A DNA stretch of 64,000 bases from Marinomonas mediterranea MMB-1. Its GTDB lineage: Bacteria > Pseudomonadota > Gammaproteobacteria > Pseudomonadales > Marinomonadaceae. Positions 25,626-34,880 of this stretch are shown one piece after another (the stretch's first letter is position 1; each line of letters opens with the position of its first letter). The notes beneath the pieces were generated by a model. It was not told the DNA's origin, did no database searches, and was given only the letters and a program-made list of their open reading frames with translations. The stretch lies in the NCBI RefSeq assembly GCF_000192865.1, contig NC_015276.1:1178001-1242000 (forward strand). The letters are read 5' to 3'. The translations under genes were made by a program, and so were the position numbers.

Positions 25626-26420
25626 TTACGACCCTTTGTTGATATGAGTGACCTGAAAGCTTTGGTTGGTTCCATTGTCGATGGCTGAAACCGCAAAAGT
25701 ATGGGTTGGAAAGGAGAGGACCCCGCTGCCTGATACGTCGAAGGTTTGATCCTCTAGCACGAGAATATCTCCTTTATGAAGCTCAGAAAGTTCTGAATGT
25801 GTCAGTGAGGTTGAGCCAAGCGTTACTGGAATGGAAAGGGCTAATGAGCCTAAATGATGACTCTTGTCATAATGCCAGTTGCCTGAAGTAAGCAGATGAT
25901 TCAAAACATGATCGTTAAGGAAAAGCCTTGTTAAGCCCGTTAACTCTCCAACCTTCCAGTTTAGTTCGTAGGCGCTCAAAAGTGCCATATCGTCTTGTTG
26001 AGGGCGAGATTGATGAATATCGCCAAATATCGATAAAAATAGCGGGTCTAAGTTTTGGACATAGAGTTCGGTAAACCATTGATGTTCGATGCTTTCTCTC
26101 TTTTTCTCCTGACCTCGCTCTTTCCTTTGTTCTGTTTCTGGTTCAGAAATCAATGTGAAGGGCGTTGATGATAAGGCATTTAAAAACGGCTCTGCTTGGT
26201 TTGCTGGGATATAGAGTTTTCCAAGCTTTGTTTGTAAACAAACAAGTGTTTTCAACGTCGGTTTAGACATGTCAGGTGATGCTAAGCTTAATTGAAATTG
26301 GCACATGGCATTTGGCGTATTTATAAGAGGGCTTGAAAGCTGTAAGCCTAAGCCAATTTGTGAGCGTCGAAGCTGCTCATCTTTTGTTATTGAGGTGAGC
26401 GAATTTAAAAATGCAGTCAT
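25626..26420 (-). CDS. hrcQa: HrcQa, N-terminal half of the split C-ring protein
   Basis: This 264-residue soluble protein is encoded between hrpP and hrcQb, the position and size of HrcQA in P. syringae. Its C-terminal third (LSELHKGDILVLEDQTFDVSGSG, HTFAVSAIDNGTN) looks like a first SpoA-type domain. The N-terminal part is poorly conserved, as is usual. Together with HrcQb it replaces the single YscQ/HrcQ protein of other systems. The start ATG is one base after the hrpP stop codon. Confidence 0.85.
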   Translation of the reverse strand: MTAFLNSLTSITKDEQLRRSQIGLGLQLSSPLINTPNAMCQFQLSLASPDMSKPTLKTLVCLQTKLGKLYIPANQAEPFLNALSSTPFTLISEPETEQRKERGQEKKRESIEHQWFTELYVQNLDPLFLSIFGDIHQSRPQQDDMALLSAYELNWKVGELTGLTRLFLNDHVLNHLLTSGNWHYDKSHHLGSLALSIPVTLGSTSLTHSELSELHKGDILVLEDQTFDVSGSGVLSFPTHTFAVSAIDNGTNQSFQVTHINKGS

Positions 26421-26421
26421 G

Positions 26422-26955
26422 TTAAGAGTGACCTTCTTTTAGTGATAAGCCGAGTACAACGGCTTTTTCCATCTTCTGTTGTAGGCGTTGCGAAAGAAAT
26501 TGGCTTTGCTGACGCGCCAGTAATAGCGCTTCCGTGCGGACAAAAGATAAGTTCATGTGCCAAGCCTCTTGTTTCAATTTTGCATCTAAATGAACTTCAC
26601 CTAAATGCGGCATCAGTATGACGCACTCAAATTCATCTCCATCAGGTGCGCTTGGAATTTGACTCGTCCATGCAGAGCCAATTGTTTCTAGCGGTTGTGT
26701 ATTCGATTGCTGATAAAAGGCCAAAAAAGGCGAAGAGCTCGAATGGCAATGATTGTCGCCGTTTTTTATTTGTGGCTCCGTATGCAAGGGCGTTTCCAAC
26801 AGAGAAATGAAGGCAATATTGTCGCCAGCTATGCCCTCTGGGATTGCGCTGGTGCCCCCTGAGCGGTGTGCACTTTCACTAAAAGACGTTTTGCCGACGT
26901 GTATTTTTTCGAGTTCGGAGTGACGGTTGTTTGCTTGTTGAGGTACTTGGTTCAT
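26422..26955 (-). CDS. hrpP: HrpP-like substrate-specificity/needle-length regulator
   Basis: This 177-residue protein shows little obvious similarity by eye but has the expected layout. A polar, disordered N-terminal region is followed by a compact C-terminal domain (FECVILMPHLGEVHLDAKLKQEAWHMNLSF), comparable to the T3S4/FliK-like domain of YscP/HpaP proteins. Size (HrpP about 190) and position between hrpO and hrcQa support the call. It begins with an ATGA overlap with hrpO. Confidence 0.8.
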   Translation of the reverse strand: MNQVPQQANNRHSELEKIHVGKTSFSESAHRSGGTSAIPEGIAGDNIAFISLLETPLHTEPQIKNGDNHCHSSSSPFLAFYQQSNTQPLETIGSAWTSQIPSAPDGDEFECVILMPHLGEVHLDAKLKQEAWHMNLSFVRTEALLLARQQSQFLSQRLQQKMEKAVVLGLSLKEGHS

Positions 26956-27419
26956 AAGAAATCCTCTTGCGCTTCTTTGAATGCTTTTAAACGCTCGTTT
27001 TCTAAATGGCTTTGGTTCAAGTCGACCTTTGCGGTATCCAGTTGCTTTTGTGTTTTTTCAACCTGGTCATACAGATCTTGTATTTGCTTTTTGATCTCTC
27101 TTAATTCGTTCACAATATCTTGGTCTTCTTGTTGCCATTGGGACAGAGTGAAGCGTGAGATTCTTTGCTGCTTGTTTTTAGTCTTGAGGTGCTCTCGTTG
27201 CGCGAGATGCAACTCTCTGTCATCAAGTAACTTTTTTTCTTGTTCTTCGAGTCTCTTTTTGGCTTCCGCTAGCGCTCTTTTTTGCACTCGCCACTGCTTT
27301 TCACGCTTAGATAGCCGATGCGCTCGAATCGGGGTGAGTAGCTTTATTGTCGCGTCTAGTATCTCGATTTCAGGATCAACTGGCGCCTCTTCCTCGATAA
27401 CATATCTAGGTCGCTGCAT
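26952..27419 (-). CDS. hrpO: HrpO, YscO/FliJ-like coiled-coil stalk protein
   Basis: This 155-residue protein is almost entirely charged coiled coil (heptads rich in K, E, Q and R from about residue 30 to 150). That is characteristic of YscO/FliJ proteins, which act as the central stalk of the export ATPase and recycle chaperones. It sits directly after hrcN, overlapping it by 14 bases, and overlaps hrpP by 4 bases. Confidence 0.9.
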   Translation of the reverse strand: MQRPRYVIEEEAPVDPEIEILDATIKLLTPIRAHRLSKREKQWRVQKRALAEAKKRLEEQEKKLLDDRELHLAQREHLKTKNKQQRISRFTLSQWQQEDQDIVNELREIKKQIQDLYDQVEKTQKQLDTAKVDLNQSHLENERLKAFKEAQEDFL

Positions 27420-28812
27420 GTTGAGAGATACTCGAGAGAGCGTGAAGCGTATCTTGAATCGAGCTAGGTGAGCGCATCGATTGCTGGAGGAACTCTAAAA
27501 TGGTTCCGTTTAACGCAACCGCTGTGTCAGTTAGCGGATCATTCCCTTGTTCGTATTCGCCTAGTCGGATCAACATTTCCACTTCTTTATAAGCGGACAT
27601 GAGATTTCTGAGCACGGCAGCGGACTGGATATGGTTCGGGTCGGTGACATTTGGCATGGTTCGGCTGATGCTGCCCAGCACATCAATGGCAGGGTAATGA
27701 TTTTTCTCTGCCAGTTTACGTGACAATATAATATGGCCATCGAGCAGAGATCGGACTTCATCGGCAACAGGGTCGCCAGCAATCACATCGCCTTCAATCA
27801 AGACGGTATAAAGCGCGGTGATTGACCCTGCACCTTCCATATTACCGGCGCGTTCGACTAAGCGTGGCAACATAGTATAAACAGAAGGGGGGAAGCCACC
27901 TCGTCCTGGCGGCTCGCCCGCTGCGAGTCCTATTTCGCGTTGCGCTCTGGCAAATCGGGTAAGGGAGTCAATGAGTAACAGAACACGTTTACCCTGTGCA
28001 CGAAACCCTTCTGCAATTGCGGTTGCAGTGGAGGCAGCTCTTGCTCGCTCCATACTGGTTCGGTCAGAGGTAGAGCAAACGAGTACTGAGCGACTGCGCA
28101 GTTCTTCATCCAATTCGTGGTCCAAAAACTCTCGCAGTTCACGACCTCGTTCACCGATCAATCCAAAGACAATCACGTCGCATGGCATATTGCGGGCAAG
28201 CTCAGCAAGTAGCGTGGTTTTACCGCAACCCGCTCCAGCGAATACGCCGATTCTTTGCCCTTCACCTATGGTTAATAGGCCATCTATCGCCCTTACCCCT
28301 GTGGGCATAGGAGCGCTGATTCTGGGGCGTTGGGTGGGGGCAATAGCATCCCGAATCACTTTGCTGGTGTGCTCGCTTTCTTCTAGGGTGAAGGCGTCGC
28401 GCTTTCCTTGAAGCAAGCGGCCAAAGCCATCTAAAACGGACCCGAGTAATGACTCGTCACTATCAATACAATGGGCTTGATAATGAGGCATGATCGATGC
28501 GCCAACGGATATACCTTCTAATGCACCTAATGCCGATAGTAAAACAATGTCTGAGCTAAATCCGATGATTTCCGCAAGGACACGATGATTGCCACGCCCT
28601 TGGATCGTACATAAATCTCCGATCCGAGCGTCCGCAATACGACTTTCTACTAATATGCCGTTGATTTTTGTGACACGTCCTATCACTTTCACAATTGGCT
28701 CGTCTTGTACTGTCTGCAATCGTTCTGAGGACCAATTTTTTAAACGTTGTTTAATGTCGCTGTGACGTGTGTCATCGTTCGATTGCTGTGTCATGTTGTG
28801 GCTGTTTAACAT
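27406..28812 (-). CDS. hrcN: HrcN, type III secretion ATPase
   Basis: This hexameric ATPase separates chaperones and unfolds substrates at the base of the machine. The Walker A motif (GVFAGAGCGKTTLL), Walker B (RVLLLIDSLTRFARAQREI) and the family signature PPSVYTMLPRLVERAGN are present, and total length fits HrcN/YscN. The ATG at 28812 is chosen; a GTG at 28824 in the same frame overlaps the end of hrpQ and would add four residues, and neither has a clear ribosome site, so translation is probably coupled to hrpQ. Related HrcN and FliI ATPases have been reported to bind c-di-GMP, which is of interest given the GGDEF protein encoded nearby. Confidence 0.97.
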   Translation of the reverse strand: MLNSHNMTQQSNDDTRHSDIKQRLKNWSSERLQTVQDEPIVKVIGRVTKINGILVESRIADARIGDLCTIQGRGNHRVLAEIIGFSSDIVLLSALGALEGISVGASIMPHYQAHCIDSDESLLGSVLDGFGRLLQGKRDAFTLEESEHTSKVIRDAIAPTQRPRISAPMPTGVRAIDGLLTIGEGQRIGVFAGAGCGKTTLLAELARNMPCDVIVFGLIGERGRELREFLDHELDEELRSRSVLVCSTSDRTSMERARAASTATAIAEGFRAQGKRVLLLIDSLTRFARAQREIGLAAGEPPGRGGFPPSVYTMLPRLVERAGNMEGAGSITALYTVLIEGDVIAGDPVADEVRSLLDGHIILSRKLAEKNHYPAIDVLGSISRTMPNVTDPNHIQSAAVLRNLMSAYKEVEMLIRLGEYEQGNDPLTDTAVALNGTILEFLQQSMRSPSSIQDTLHALSSISQHAAT

Positions 28813-28817
28813 TGTCG

Positions 28818-29777
28818 TTACCACGCAATTTCGAATGTTTTGTTGCCCTTGAATACCACTTTGTCGGTATGAATAGCGACCAATCGGATGCCGTTCAATT
28901 CATCACCGATAAACAGTCTTTTGCCGTCTTTTGTAATGATGCTACCGAGAGGCCCAGAGGTGATCTGTTTAATATGGAAAGGTAATGATGGCTTACGAAT
29001 GTCAATGTTACGTTCAATAGAGTGAGGAGTGTCGTAGTCCTGATGGAATCGATTCAGCATTCTTTCTAGTCGTTGATTCTGAGCGCGATCTAATTCTCCG
29101 ACGAGCGTGACTTGATTCGCAGATTGCTGGATACCGAGTTGCGAGTCCAGTTCGCGTTCTTCAAGCATTCGTTGTAGCTGATATTGTAGTTCGGCAACGG
29201 TTAATAGCTTAGTTTGATCTGGTTCATCTGCAATCAGAGTTTGAGGGCTATCGGCCGATACTTGGGTTGTGGAAGTCGGGGTGTCGTATGTTTCTAGTGA
29301 TGTAGAGGAAGAGACGGAGTTCATAGCCGCTCTATTAACGGGTTCTGGCGTTAGTGCCGCCCAAGCGCCTGTCGCTACGATGGCTGCGGTACTAATAAAC
29401 CCAAAGACGATGCCAATTCCTGAGTGGTTTCTTGGTTTGGAGCTAAGTAAGTTGGCTTTTTCAATTTCAGGGTCGACAGGCCAAGGTGTATTGGCATCGA
29501 CAACCGTTATCCAGACACCATACAGTAGAAAGTTAGTATTAAGTGAAAACCCCTCAGCACGTTCAATGACATGCCCTTCAGAGTCTGAGACATGCCCTTG
29601 TATCGGTTCTAAACTCCAACTGTCTTCAATAAATGAAAGCTGACAGTGTTGATTTTGTATACCATCGTCTTTAAGGGTTAAGTCGGCGTGATCTTCATTA
29701 CCGATAATCCATTGTTGGCCGATTAAAGGTAGCGCCGCACCTCGGTGCAAACCTGAAAGAACTCGTAATTCATACAT
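28818..29777 (-). CDS. hrpQ: HrpQ, YscD-type inner-membrane ring protein
   Basis: This 319-residue bitopic protein has an N-terminal FHA-like cytoplasmic domain (about residues 1-95; ELRVLSGLHRGAALPLIGQQWIIGNEDHADLTL). One transmembrane helix follows (about 118-142; IGIVFGFISTAAIVATGAWAAL), then a periplasmic region with ring-building motifs (about 195-319). This is the architecture of YscD/HrpQ, which forms the outer inner-membrane ring with HrcJ. It lies 117 bases after the GGDEF gene and runs into hrcN. Confidence 0.9.
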   Translation of the reverse strand: MYELRVLSGLHRGAALPLIGQQWIIGNEDHADLTLKDDGIQNQHCQLSFIEDSWSLEPIQGHVSDSEGHVIERAEGFSLNTNFLLYGVWITVVDANTPWPVDPEIEKANLLSSKPRNHSGIGIVFGFISTAAIVATGAWAALTPEPVNRAAMNSVSSSTSLETYDTPTSTTQVSADSPQTLIADEPDQTKLLTVAELQYQLQRMLEERELDSQLGIQQSANQVTLVGELDRAQNQRLERMLNRFHQDYDTPHSIERNIDIRKPSLPFHIKQITSGPLGSIITKDGKRLFIGDELNGIRLVAIHTDKVVFKGNKTFEIAW

Positions 29778-29894
29778 GACCGTTTAAACCTTTTTCGTGC
29801 GATATACGTGTCAATTGAGTGACTACGCCTTGAGAAAGGTTCCAAATATTCTGACATGAATGCGGCTTTTTTAGTAAATGAATGAGATCAAGGT

Positions 29895-31022
29895 TTACGG
29901 TGCTTTTTTTAATATTTGTTCGAGTTTTACTATCGCGTGAGGAAGTGTCTCGTCTTGAGTGAGCTGATAGTCAGCCACTCGGATAGAGACCGGTACTTTT
30001 TCACCTGACAAAATAAAATCTTGGTTATCGACGGCGGTTGAAATGCGTCTGCAAAATTCGTTAATGGCGTCGATTTGTGTTGAGCGTATGAGAGCTAGGA
30101 ATTCGTCGCCATTCCAACGACAGAGAATATCCTCTGAGGGCAAGTGATGCCTTAGGCTTGCGGAAACTTGACGAATTAACGTATCGCCCGCTTCTAAACC
30201 GTATTTTATATTGGCGTCGTGTAACTGGTTTATGTTTGCCAAAACTAAGTAAACGCCACTACTGCGCTGATCGGGGCAAGCCAAAATTTGCTTCGCAAGT
30301 AGCTCGAACCCTCGTCGATTAGGAAGTGATGTCAGCGGATCGATAATGGACTGAGCGAGACTTTGCCGTCGCCATGCACGACTGGCGTTTCGCGTCACGC
30401 TTCTTGTGATTAAGGCGCTTGCTCCACCAATAAGCAAGCTCGCAACAAACGTGGCGGAAAATGCGGTATACCAAGGTGGCAGTAACGTATCTCCAATGAC
30501 TGTGGCTCTTGGAGAAAGAGGAAATGAAGAAATCAAATGTTTTCCGTCTTCACCTTGATACGTGGCGGTTGCACCATTCACGATAGCACTTTCAATTGCC
30601 TTCTTTAAAGCGGGGATAAGATTAAACTGTTGTCCATTATCGCTTCCAAATGGCCCTAATAGACTGTCTTTTAATAGTAAGGTTGCGCTTTCATCAACGA
30701 TATACAATCGGCTACCTTGTTCAGACCGAATTTGGTCCATAGTAAGTATGGTGCTTTTTATGTCGTTAGGAATAATTGGGCGTAAGTTTTCATCATGCTT
30801 AAGCCGTTGAATGTGATCGCCAAGCCGTTGTATTGATATGTTTAGGGTATTCTGAGCATCGTTGATCTGGTTGCGACGCTCTATATACACACATGCTGTA
30901 CATAGCATGAGTGATAATATCAGAACGATGATGAACACGTGATTGTGAAGTTTTCGACCCATGTTTTCAGAGTCTTTGAGAGGTGCCTTTATGAAGCGGT
31001 TGTCATTGATTTGTTTAGCCAT
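29895..31022 (-). CDS. membrane GGDEF-family protein with degenerate active site, within the hrc operon
   Basis: This 375-residue protein has a transmembrane helix (about residues 27-46), a periplasmic sensor-like region (about 50-180), a second helix (about 187-207) and a GGDEF domain (about 225-372; IDPLTSLPNRRGFELL, GLEAGDTLIRQV, RWNGDEFLAL). The motif is NGDEF rather than GGDEF. The metal-binding Asp of the usual DIDxFK segment is Asn here (ANINQLHD), and no RxxD inhibitory site is seen. Catalysis is therefore doubtful; it may be inactive or act by binding. The start codon overlaps the hrcV stop by 8 bases, so it belongs to the secretion operon. The hrcV-hrpQ junction of Pseudomonas and Erwinia has no such gene. 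Confidence 0.88.
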   Translation of the reverse strand: MAKQINDNRFIKAPLKDSENMGRKLHNHVFIIVLILSLMLCTACVYIERRNQINDAQNTLNISIQRLGDHIQRLKHDENLRPIIPNDIKSTILTMDQIRSEQGSRLYIVDESATLLLKDSLLGPFGSDNGQQFNLIPALKKAIESAIVNGATATYQGEDGKHLISSFPLSPRATVIGDTLLPPWYTAFSATFVASLLIGGASALITRSVTRNASRAWRRQSLAQSIIDPLTSLPNRRGFELLAKQILACPDQRSSGVYLVLANINQLHDANIKYGLEAGDTLIRQVSASLRHHLPSEDILCRWNGDEFLALIRSTQIDAINEFCRRISTAVDNQDFILSGEKVPVSIRVADYQLTQDETLPHAIVKLEQILKKAP

Positions 31023-33114
31023 CTAACGATATATGTCCTAAAACATTCACATGAGAAGTGGATTGCAACTCAGTAAAGGATAACACTGGAATGTGGTTAA
31101 ACTCATCCTGTAATAAATTTCGTAGTATTCGACGTAAATCTTGAGCAACGAGTAAAACAGGAATAGGAGTGGCTAAAATTGGAAAAGCGTCTCTAAGTTG
31201 CTCGACTAAACTTTGGTTTGCTTCGCGAGACAGGGCAAAGAAGGACTCTGTTTGAGTTTGCCTCAATGAGTCTCTAAGTGTTTCTTCTGCCTCAGGGGTT
31301 AGAAGCCAAACATGCATCCCTTGATCTGATGTGTATTGATGGCATATTTGAGCTTTTAAGCTGATTCTGACAAAGTCGGTTAATGCGCCGGTATCGCGCT
31401 CATACTGCCCGTGCTCGATTAACGCTTCTGCAATGGGGCGTATCGCTCTTAATGGCACGCTTTCCGCTGCTAGACGCTTTAGAACAGAAGCAAATCGCGA
31501 TGTTGGGACGATGCGCTGTAATTCTTGTGCTAGCTCTGGCTGTTCCATCTCGATCCAACTGACAAAGGTTTTTGCTTCTTGCAGGCCAATAAATTGCGGC
31601 CCTGTCGCGAAAAAAGCACGTTCCAAGCGTTCTAGAATAAGTCGAATGGGCAGTGTAAAAGTATAGGATTCATTTTGCGTCAGTGGGCTAGTTGACGGAA
31701 TCCAAAGCCATCGTTCTTCTTCACGTTCGGGGCTGCCTGTACGCCTGTCTTTAAAGTCCTCTTTCCCCAGCTCTTCTTCGGTAAGCTCTGACGCATTCAG
31801 TGCAATTAAGTCGGGCGTATAGGTAGCACGAATATAAGGCACTTCGTACACGCAGAAGCAGAACTCATCTTCACCCAGTGTTGCGTCATAATCAATATCA
31901 AACGATGGTAAGGTAATGCCGAAAGTGTCTACGATTCGATTTCGGCAGCGGCGTGCTTCTCTGATCAGTTGTACCGTAAAGGGATCATTAGGCGTGCTAC
32001 GTATCGGATTAAAAAGTAGAAGATAGGGGCGTGATGGGTTAAACCTTCTTAGATCTTCATCGCCATTTTCCGCAGGCGTCGCGGTTTGGTCTGATTCTTG
32101 TTGTTGGAACTGCCTAATCTTCATTGCTTTATAAAGCTGAAAACCACCACAGAGCAAAAATACGATGGCCAGAGAAAGAAAGCTAACGGTTGGCATTCCA
32201 GGGAGAATAGCGAAGCCGAGCAGCCCACAAGCCGCAATGATCCAAGCCTTGGGTTGGCTGCTAATTTGCTGTGCCATTTCACGCCCAATATTGGCGTCGA
32301 TCTCTTGGTTGTCTGGCGCAACACGGGTAATGATCATGCCCGCCGTTAATGAAATAAGTAGGGCTGGAATTTGTGCAATGAGGCCGTCGCCGATAGTAAG
32401 GACGGAGTAAAGGTGCATTGACTCAGACGCGCTCATGTCATGCTGAAGCGTCCCAATTGAAAAGCCACCGATCAGGTTAATAAAGACAATAATAAGTCCG
32501 GCAATCGCATCGCCTTTTACAAATTTCATCGCCCCGTCCATTGCGCCAAACAGTTGGCTTTCCTTGCCTAATTGTTCGCGTTTAAAGCGTGCTTCTTGAG
32601 GGGCGAGTAAACCAGCACGTAGATCGCTGTCGATCGACATTTGCTTGCCGGGCATGGCGTCTAAGGTAAATCGCGCGGCTACTTCCGCGACGCGTTCAGA
32701 TCCTTTTGTGATAACCAGAAAATTTACAACGGTCAGGATTAAAAAGATGACGAGACCAACAGCAAGGTTGCCACCCACAACGAAATTACCAAACGCTTCG
32801 ACAATATCCCCAGCATCTTGTTCGAGCAGAATCAAACGTGTTGTTGATATAGAAAGCGCCAAGCGAAACATAGTGGTCAGTAGCAGTACCGCGGGGAACG
32901 ATGAAAACGCTAAAGGGCTCGGTAAATACATAGCCAACGCGATTAAGAGGGAGGACAGACTGATGTTGAGTGCGATCAGAAAGTCTACCAAGCCGGTTGG
33001 CATCGGGATAATCATCATAAATACAATGGCGAGAACGAACACCGCACCGACGATTTCGGATCGCTTCATCATGGTGATGGCAAATGTATTTAATAGAATA
33101 AAGAGTTTATTCAT
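31015..33114 (-). CDS. hrcV: HrcV, type III export-gate protein
   Basis: This is the largest export-gate subunit, of the FlhA/YscV family, about 699 residues. The N-terminal half has about eight membrane helices with the conserved loop FPAVLLLTTMFRLALSISTT and VITKGSERVAEVAARFTLDAMPGKQMSIDSDL (the FHIPEP-type region). The C-terminal half is the cytoplasmic ring domain that receives chaperone-substrate complexes. The frame opens at 33168; the ATG at 33114, preceded by GGAAAAG, gives the usual N terminus (MNKLFILLN). It follows hrpJ by about 145 bases. Confidence 0.96.
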   Translation of the reverse strand: MNKLFILLNTFAITMMKRSEIVGAVFVLAIVFMMIIPMPTGLVDFLIALNISLSSLLIALAMYLPSPLAFSSFPAVLLLTTMFRLALSISTTRLILLEQDAGDIVEAFGNFVVGGNLAVGLVIFLILTVVNFLVITKGSERVAEVAARFTLDAMPGKQMSIDSDLRAGLLAPQEARFKREQLGKESQLFGAMDGAMKFVKGDAIAGLIIVFINLIGGFSIGTLQHDMSASESMHLYSVLTIGDGLIAQIPALLISLTAGMIITRVAPDNQEIDANIGREMAQQISSQPKAWIIAACGLLGFAILPGMPTVSFLSLAIVFLLCGGFQLYKAMKIRQFQQQESDQTATPAENGDEDLRRFNPSRPYLLLFNPIRSTPNDPFTVQLIREARRCRNRIVDTFGITLPSFDIDYDATLGEDEFCFCVYEVPYIRATYTPDLIALNASELTEEELGKEDFKDRRTGSPEREEERWLWIPSTSPLTQNESYTFTLPIRLILERLERAFFATGPQFIGLQEAKTFVSWIEMEQPELAQELQRIVPTSRFASVLKRLAAESVPLRAIRPIAEALIEHGQYERDTGALTDFVRISLKAQICHQYTSDQGMHVWLLTPEAEETLRDSLRQTQTESFFALSREANQSLVEQLRDAFPILATPIPVLLVAQDLRRILRNLLQDEFNHIPVLSFTELQSTSHVNVLGHISLDG

Positions 33115-33259
33115 CGAGCTTTTCCATCTATAGGAGGGCATGTTGCTGACAGGCTGAACCAGACCCACACTGTTTATACGTCTTAGTGCACTTGATGTTT
33201 GAGTGGTTCTAAATCGAATTTAGTTGCATTCAGAAGTAGAGGGATTGTCTATTAATGTA

Positions 33260-34378
33260 TTACTGTGGGACATTGAGACTGTGCTCTTGAGTTGACTGAT
33301 AATGCTGCTTTTCCTTTTCAGTGTATTCAGTCATGCTTCTCAGGATAAGATTTAATGTATTTTGGTGTGATCGATCATCAGGCCATAAAGGTGCGGGCAT
33401 TTTTTTGATCAGTGGAAAAATAGCGTTCAAAAAGATGGTAACGTTCACTGGGTTGTCGCCAACACAGTCGATACTCATATTTTTGATTTCTCTGGGATAG
33501 ACGTTGTTTTGCGTCAAGTCGATCAACCGGCGAGTCAACCGAGGGGCTGTCATCCCGCTATTGGAGACCTCTTTGCGCTGAAATTTCTGCAGCAGGTTCT
33601 TGCAAGAATTGTGTGTCGTAATGAGCTGTTGTCCTGATCTCAAATCTCCTAAGACAGACTTCAGTTGGCTTCTAGGCAAGGAAGGAAATTTAGAGGACAA
33701 GTCATCCGTCATTGCTCTCAGAAGTGTGTGCAGACCCTGCTCGAACTGGTTTTCTTCAAACTGACTTAAAAGAGCATCAAAAATAGTAGCCAAAGACCCC
33801 GAACCTGAAATGCTCTTATAGTAAAGGTTACGCAGACGAGTTCGTTGAGTTGGGTTTCGACTAAACAAAGCAAGAGCAGGGGCTGTGTTAAGCCCTGCTT
33901 TTACTTCATGTCCGTGTGCTTGATGCAGCTTGGTGAGAGCGGCAGTAAGATTTTTTTCGATGTTTGGGTCATTACGTGTTTTGTTTTTTAGCAGTGCGTG
34001 TTGAGCAAGAATGTCTGCTTTCGCAGGGTCGCCATTTGCGATAGACAGTAGTTGTTTGAGTGAAAGCGCATTTTGACTCATTGAAAGGAGTCGCTTCACA
34101 TCGTCATTTTGTTGCTGGTCACCTTGCCCTGTCAGCAGCTGGTATATTTTTTCGAGTTTTTCGATCCGCATTTTTGGCCGGGCGGAAACGGAACGCTCTT
34201 CAAGCGATTTGCTGCTGCGTTCGACACTTTCACTGAATTTTGTCGCAATCTCTTCCATGTTAGACGTATCAGGCTGCGAGGGCGACGTCATCGTTTTTGT
34301 TGTGTTTATGGTCGACTGCGCGGTTTGAGGGATCGTCAGCGTGTTTGGGCTAGGAGTGTTTTGAATATTCATAAACAT
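33260..34378 (-). CDS. hrpJ: HrpJ, YopN/SepL-type gatekeeper
   Basis: The protein of about 372 residues has a polar, Thr/Ser/Gln-rich N-terminal secretion segment (PSPNTLTIPQTAQSTINTTK) and helical repeats typical of the YopN/InvE/HrpJ gatekeeper fold (about residues 70-350). In Pseudomonas and Erwinia HrpJ is itself secreted and controls release of harpins and translocators. The frame continues upstream to 34480, but those codons overlap the end of the preceding gene; the ATG at 34378 (MFMNIQ; alternatively 34372) is preferred. It is followed by hrcV as in other group I Hrp systems. Confidence 0.88.
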   Translation of the reverse strand: MFMNIQNTPSPNTLTIPQTAQSTINTTKTMTSPSQPDTSNMEEIATKFSESVERSSKSLEERSVSARPKMRIEKLEKIYQLLTGQGDQQQNDDVKRLLSMSQNALSLKQLLSIANGDPAKADILAQHALLKNKTRNDPNIEKNLTAALTKLHQAHGHEVKAGLNTAPALALFSRNPTQRTRLRNLYYKSISGSGSLATIFDALLSQFEENQFEQGLHTLLRAMTDDLSSKFPSLPRSQLKSVLGDLRSGQQLITTHNSCKNLLQKFQRKEVSNSGMTAPRLTRRLIDLTQNNVYPREIKNMSIDCVGDNPVNVTIFLNAIFPLIKKMPAPLWPDDRSHQNTLNLILRSMTEYTEKEKQHYQSTQEHSLNVPQ

Positions 34379-34421
34379 ACTCTGGGAAAAGCGAAAATGG
34401 CGATTGCTAAAATAAAGAAGC

Positions 34422-34772
34422 TTACTTAGAGAGACCAGATGGGTGATGCTCAAGGATAATTTGCGCGACCTTTTCGACAAGCCTTGCAGCTGTTAACGCC
34501 ACTTCCTGCTCCATGTCACTGACGTGGTTCGCGTCATTCAAAAAACGGTCTTCTAGTGTGTCGATGTAGTTCACCAGACTGGTGGCTGTTTTTGCTTCTT
34601 TAACCGCCGATTTTTGCTGAAGTGTGTCATCAAGGCGTTGTTTTACAAGCGTGATCGCGTGCTCGAACGCTTTGCGTTGATGTTGTGTTAGGTAGCCGTC
34701 ACCTTCGCGAGTAAGCGTTGACCAGCTGTCTATTTCGTCAGATGGTGTGTGAGCAAAAGAATCCTGGGCCAT
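34422..34772 (-). CDS. unrecognised 116-residue protein opening the hrpJ operon
   Basis: This small acidic, largely helical soluble protein has no signal peptide or membrane segment (FEHAITLVKQRLDDTLQQ; SDMEQEVALTAARLVEKVAQII). I do not recognise a family. It is the first gene downstream of the HrpL box at 34849-34876 and precedes hrpJ by about 45 bases, so it is clearly coexpressed with the secretion apparatus. By position and size it could be a chaperone or partner of the gatekeeper HrpJ, but this is inference. The ATG at 34772 lies 11 bases after AAGGAG; a TTG one codon earlier is spaced better and may also be used. Confidence 0.75.
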   Translation of the reverse strand: MAQDSFAHTPSDEIDSWSTLTREGDGYLTQHQRKAFEHAITLVKQRLDDTLQQKSAVKEAKTATSLVNYIDTLEDRFLNDANHVSDMEQEVALTAARLVEKVAQIILEHHPSGLSK

Positions 34773-34848
34773 CAAAATTGAGACTCCTTAACAGTCTTAG
34801 ATTAATGCTGAGTGCTGAAAATGAGTTAATCGTCAGCATACCAATCGT

Positions 34849-34876
34849 TAAGTGGCCCTTTTTTCATCTTGGTTCC
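34849..34876 (-). promoter_or_regulatory. HrpL box upstream of the hrpJ-to-hrcU operon
   Basis: On the minus strand GGAACC, 15 bases, CCACTTA: an exact consensus match. It lies between the hrpY stop codon and the first gene of the 14-gene secretion operon. Confidence 0.93.
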
Positions 34877-34880
34877 CTGC

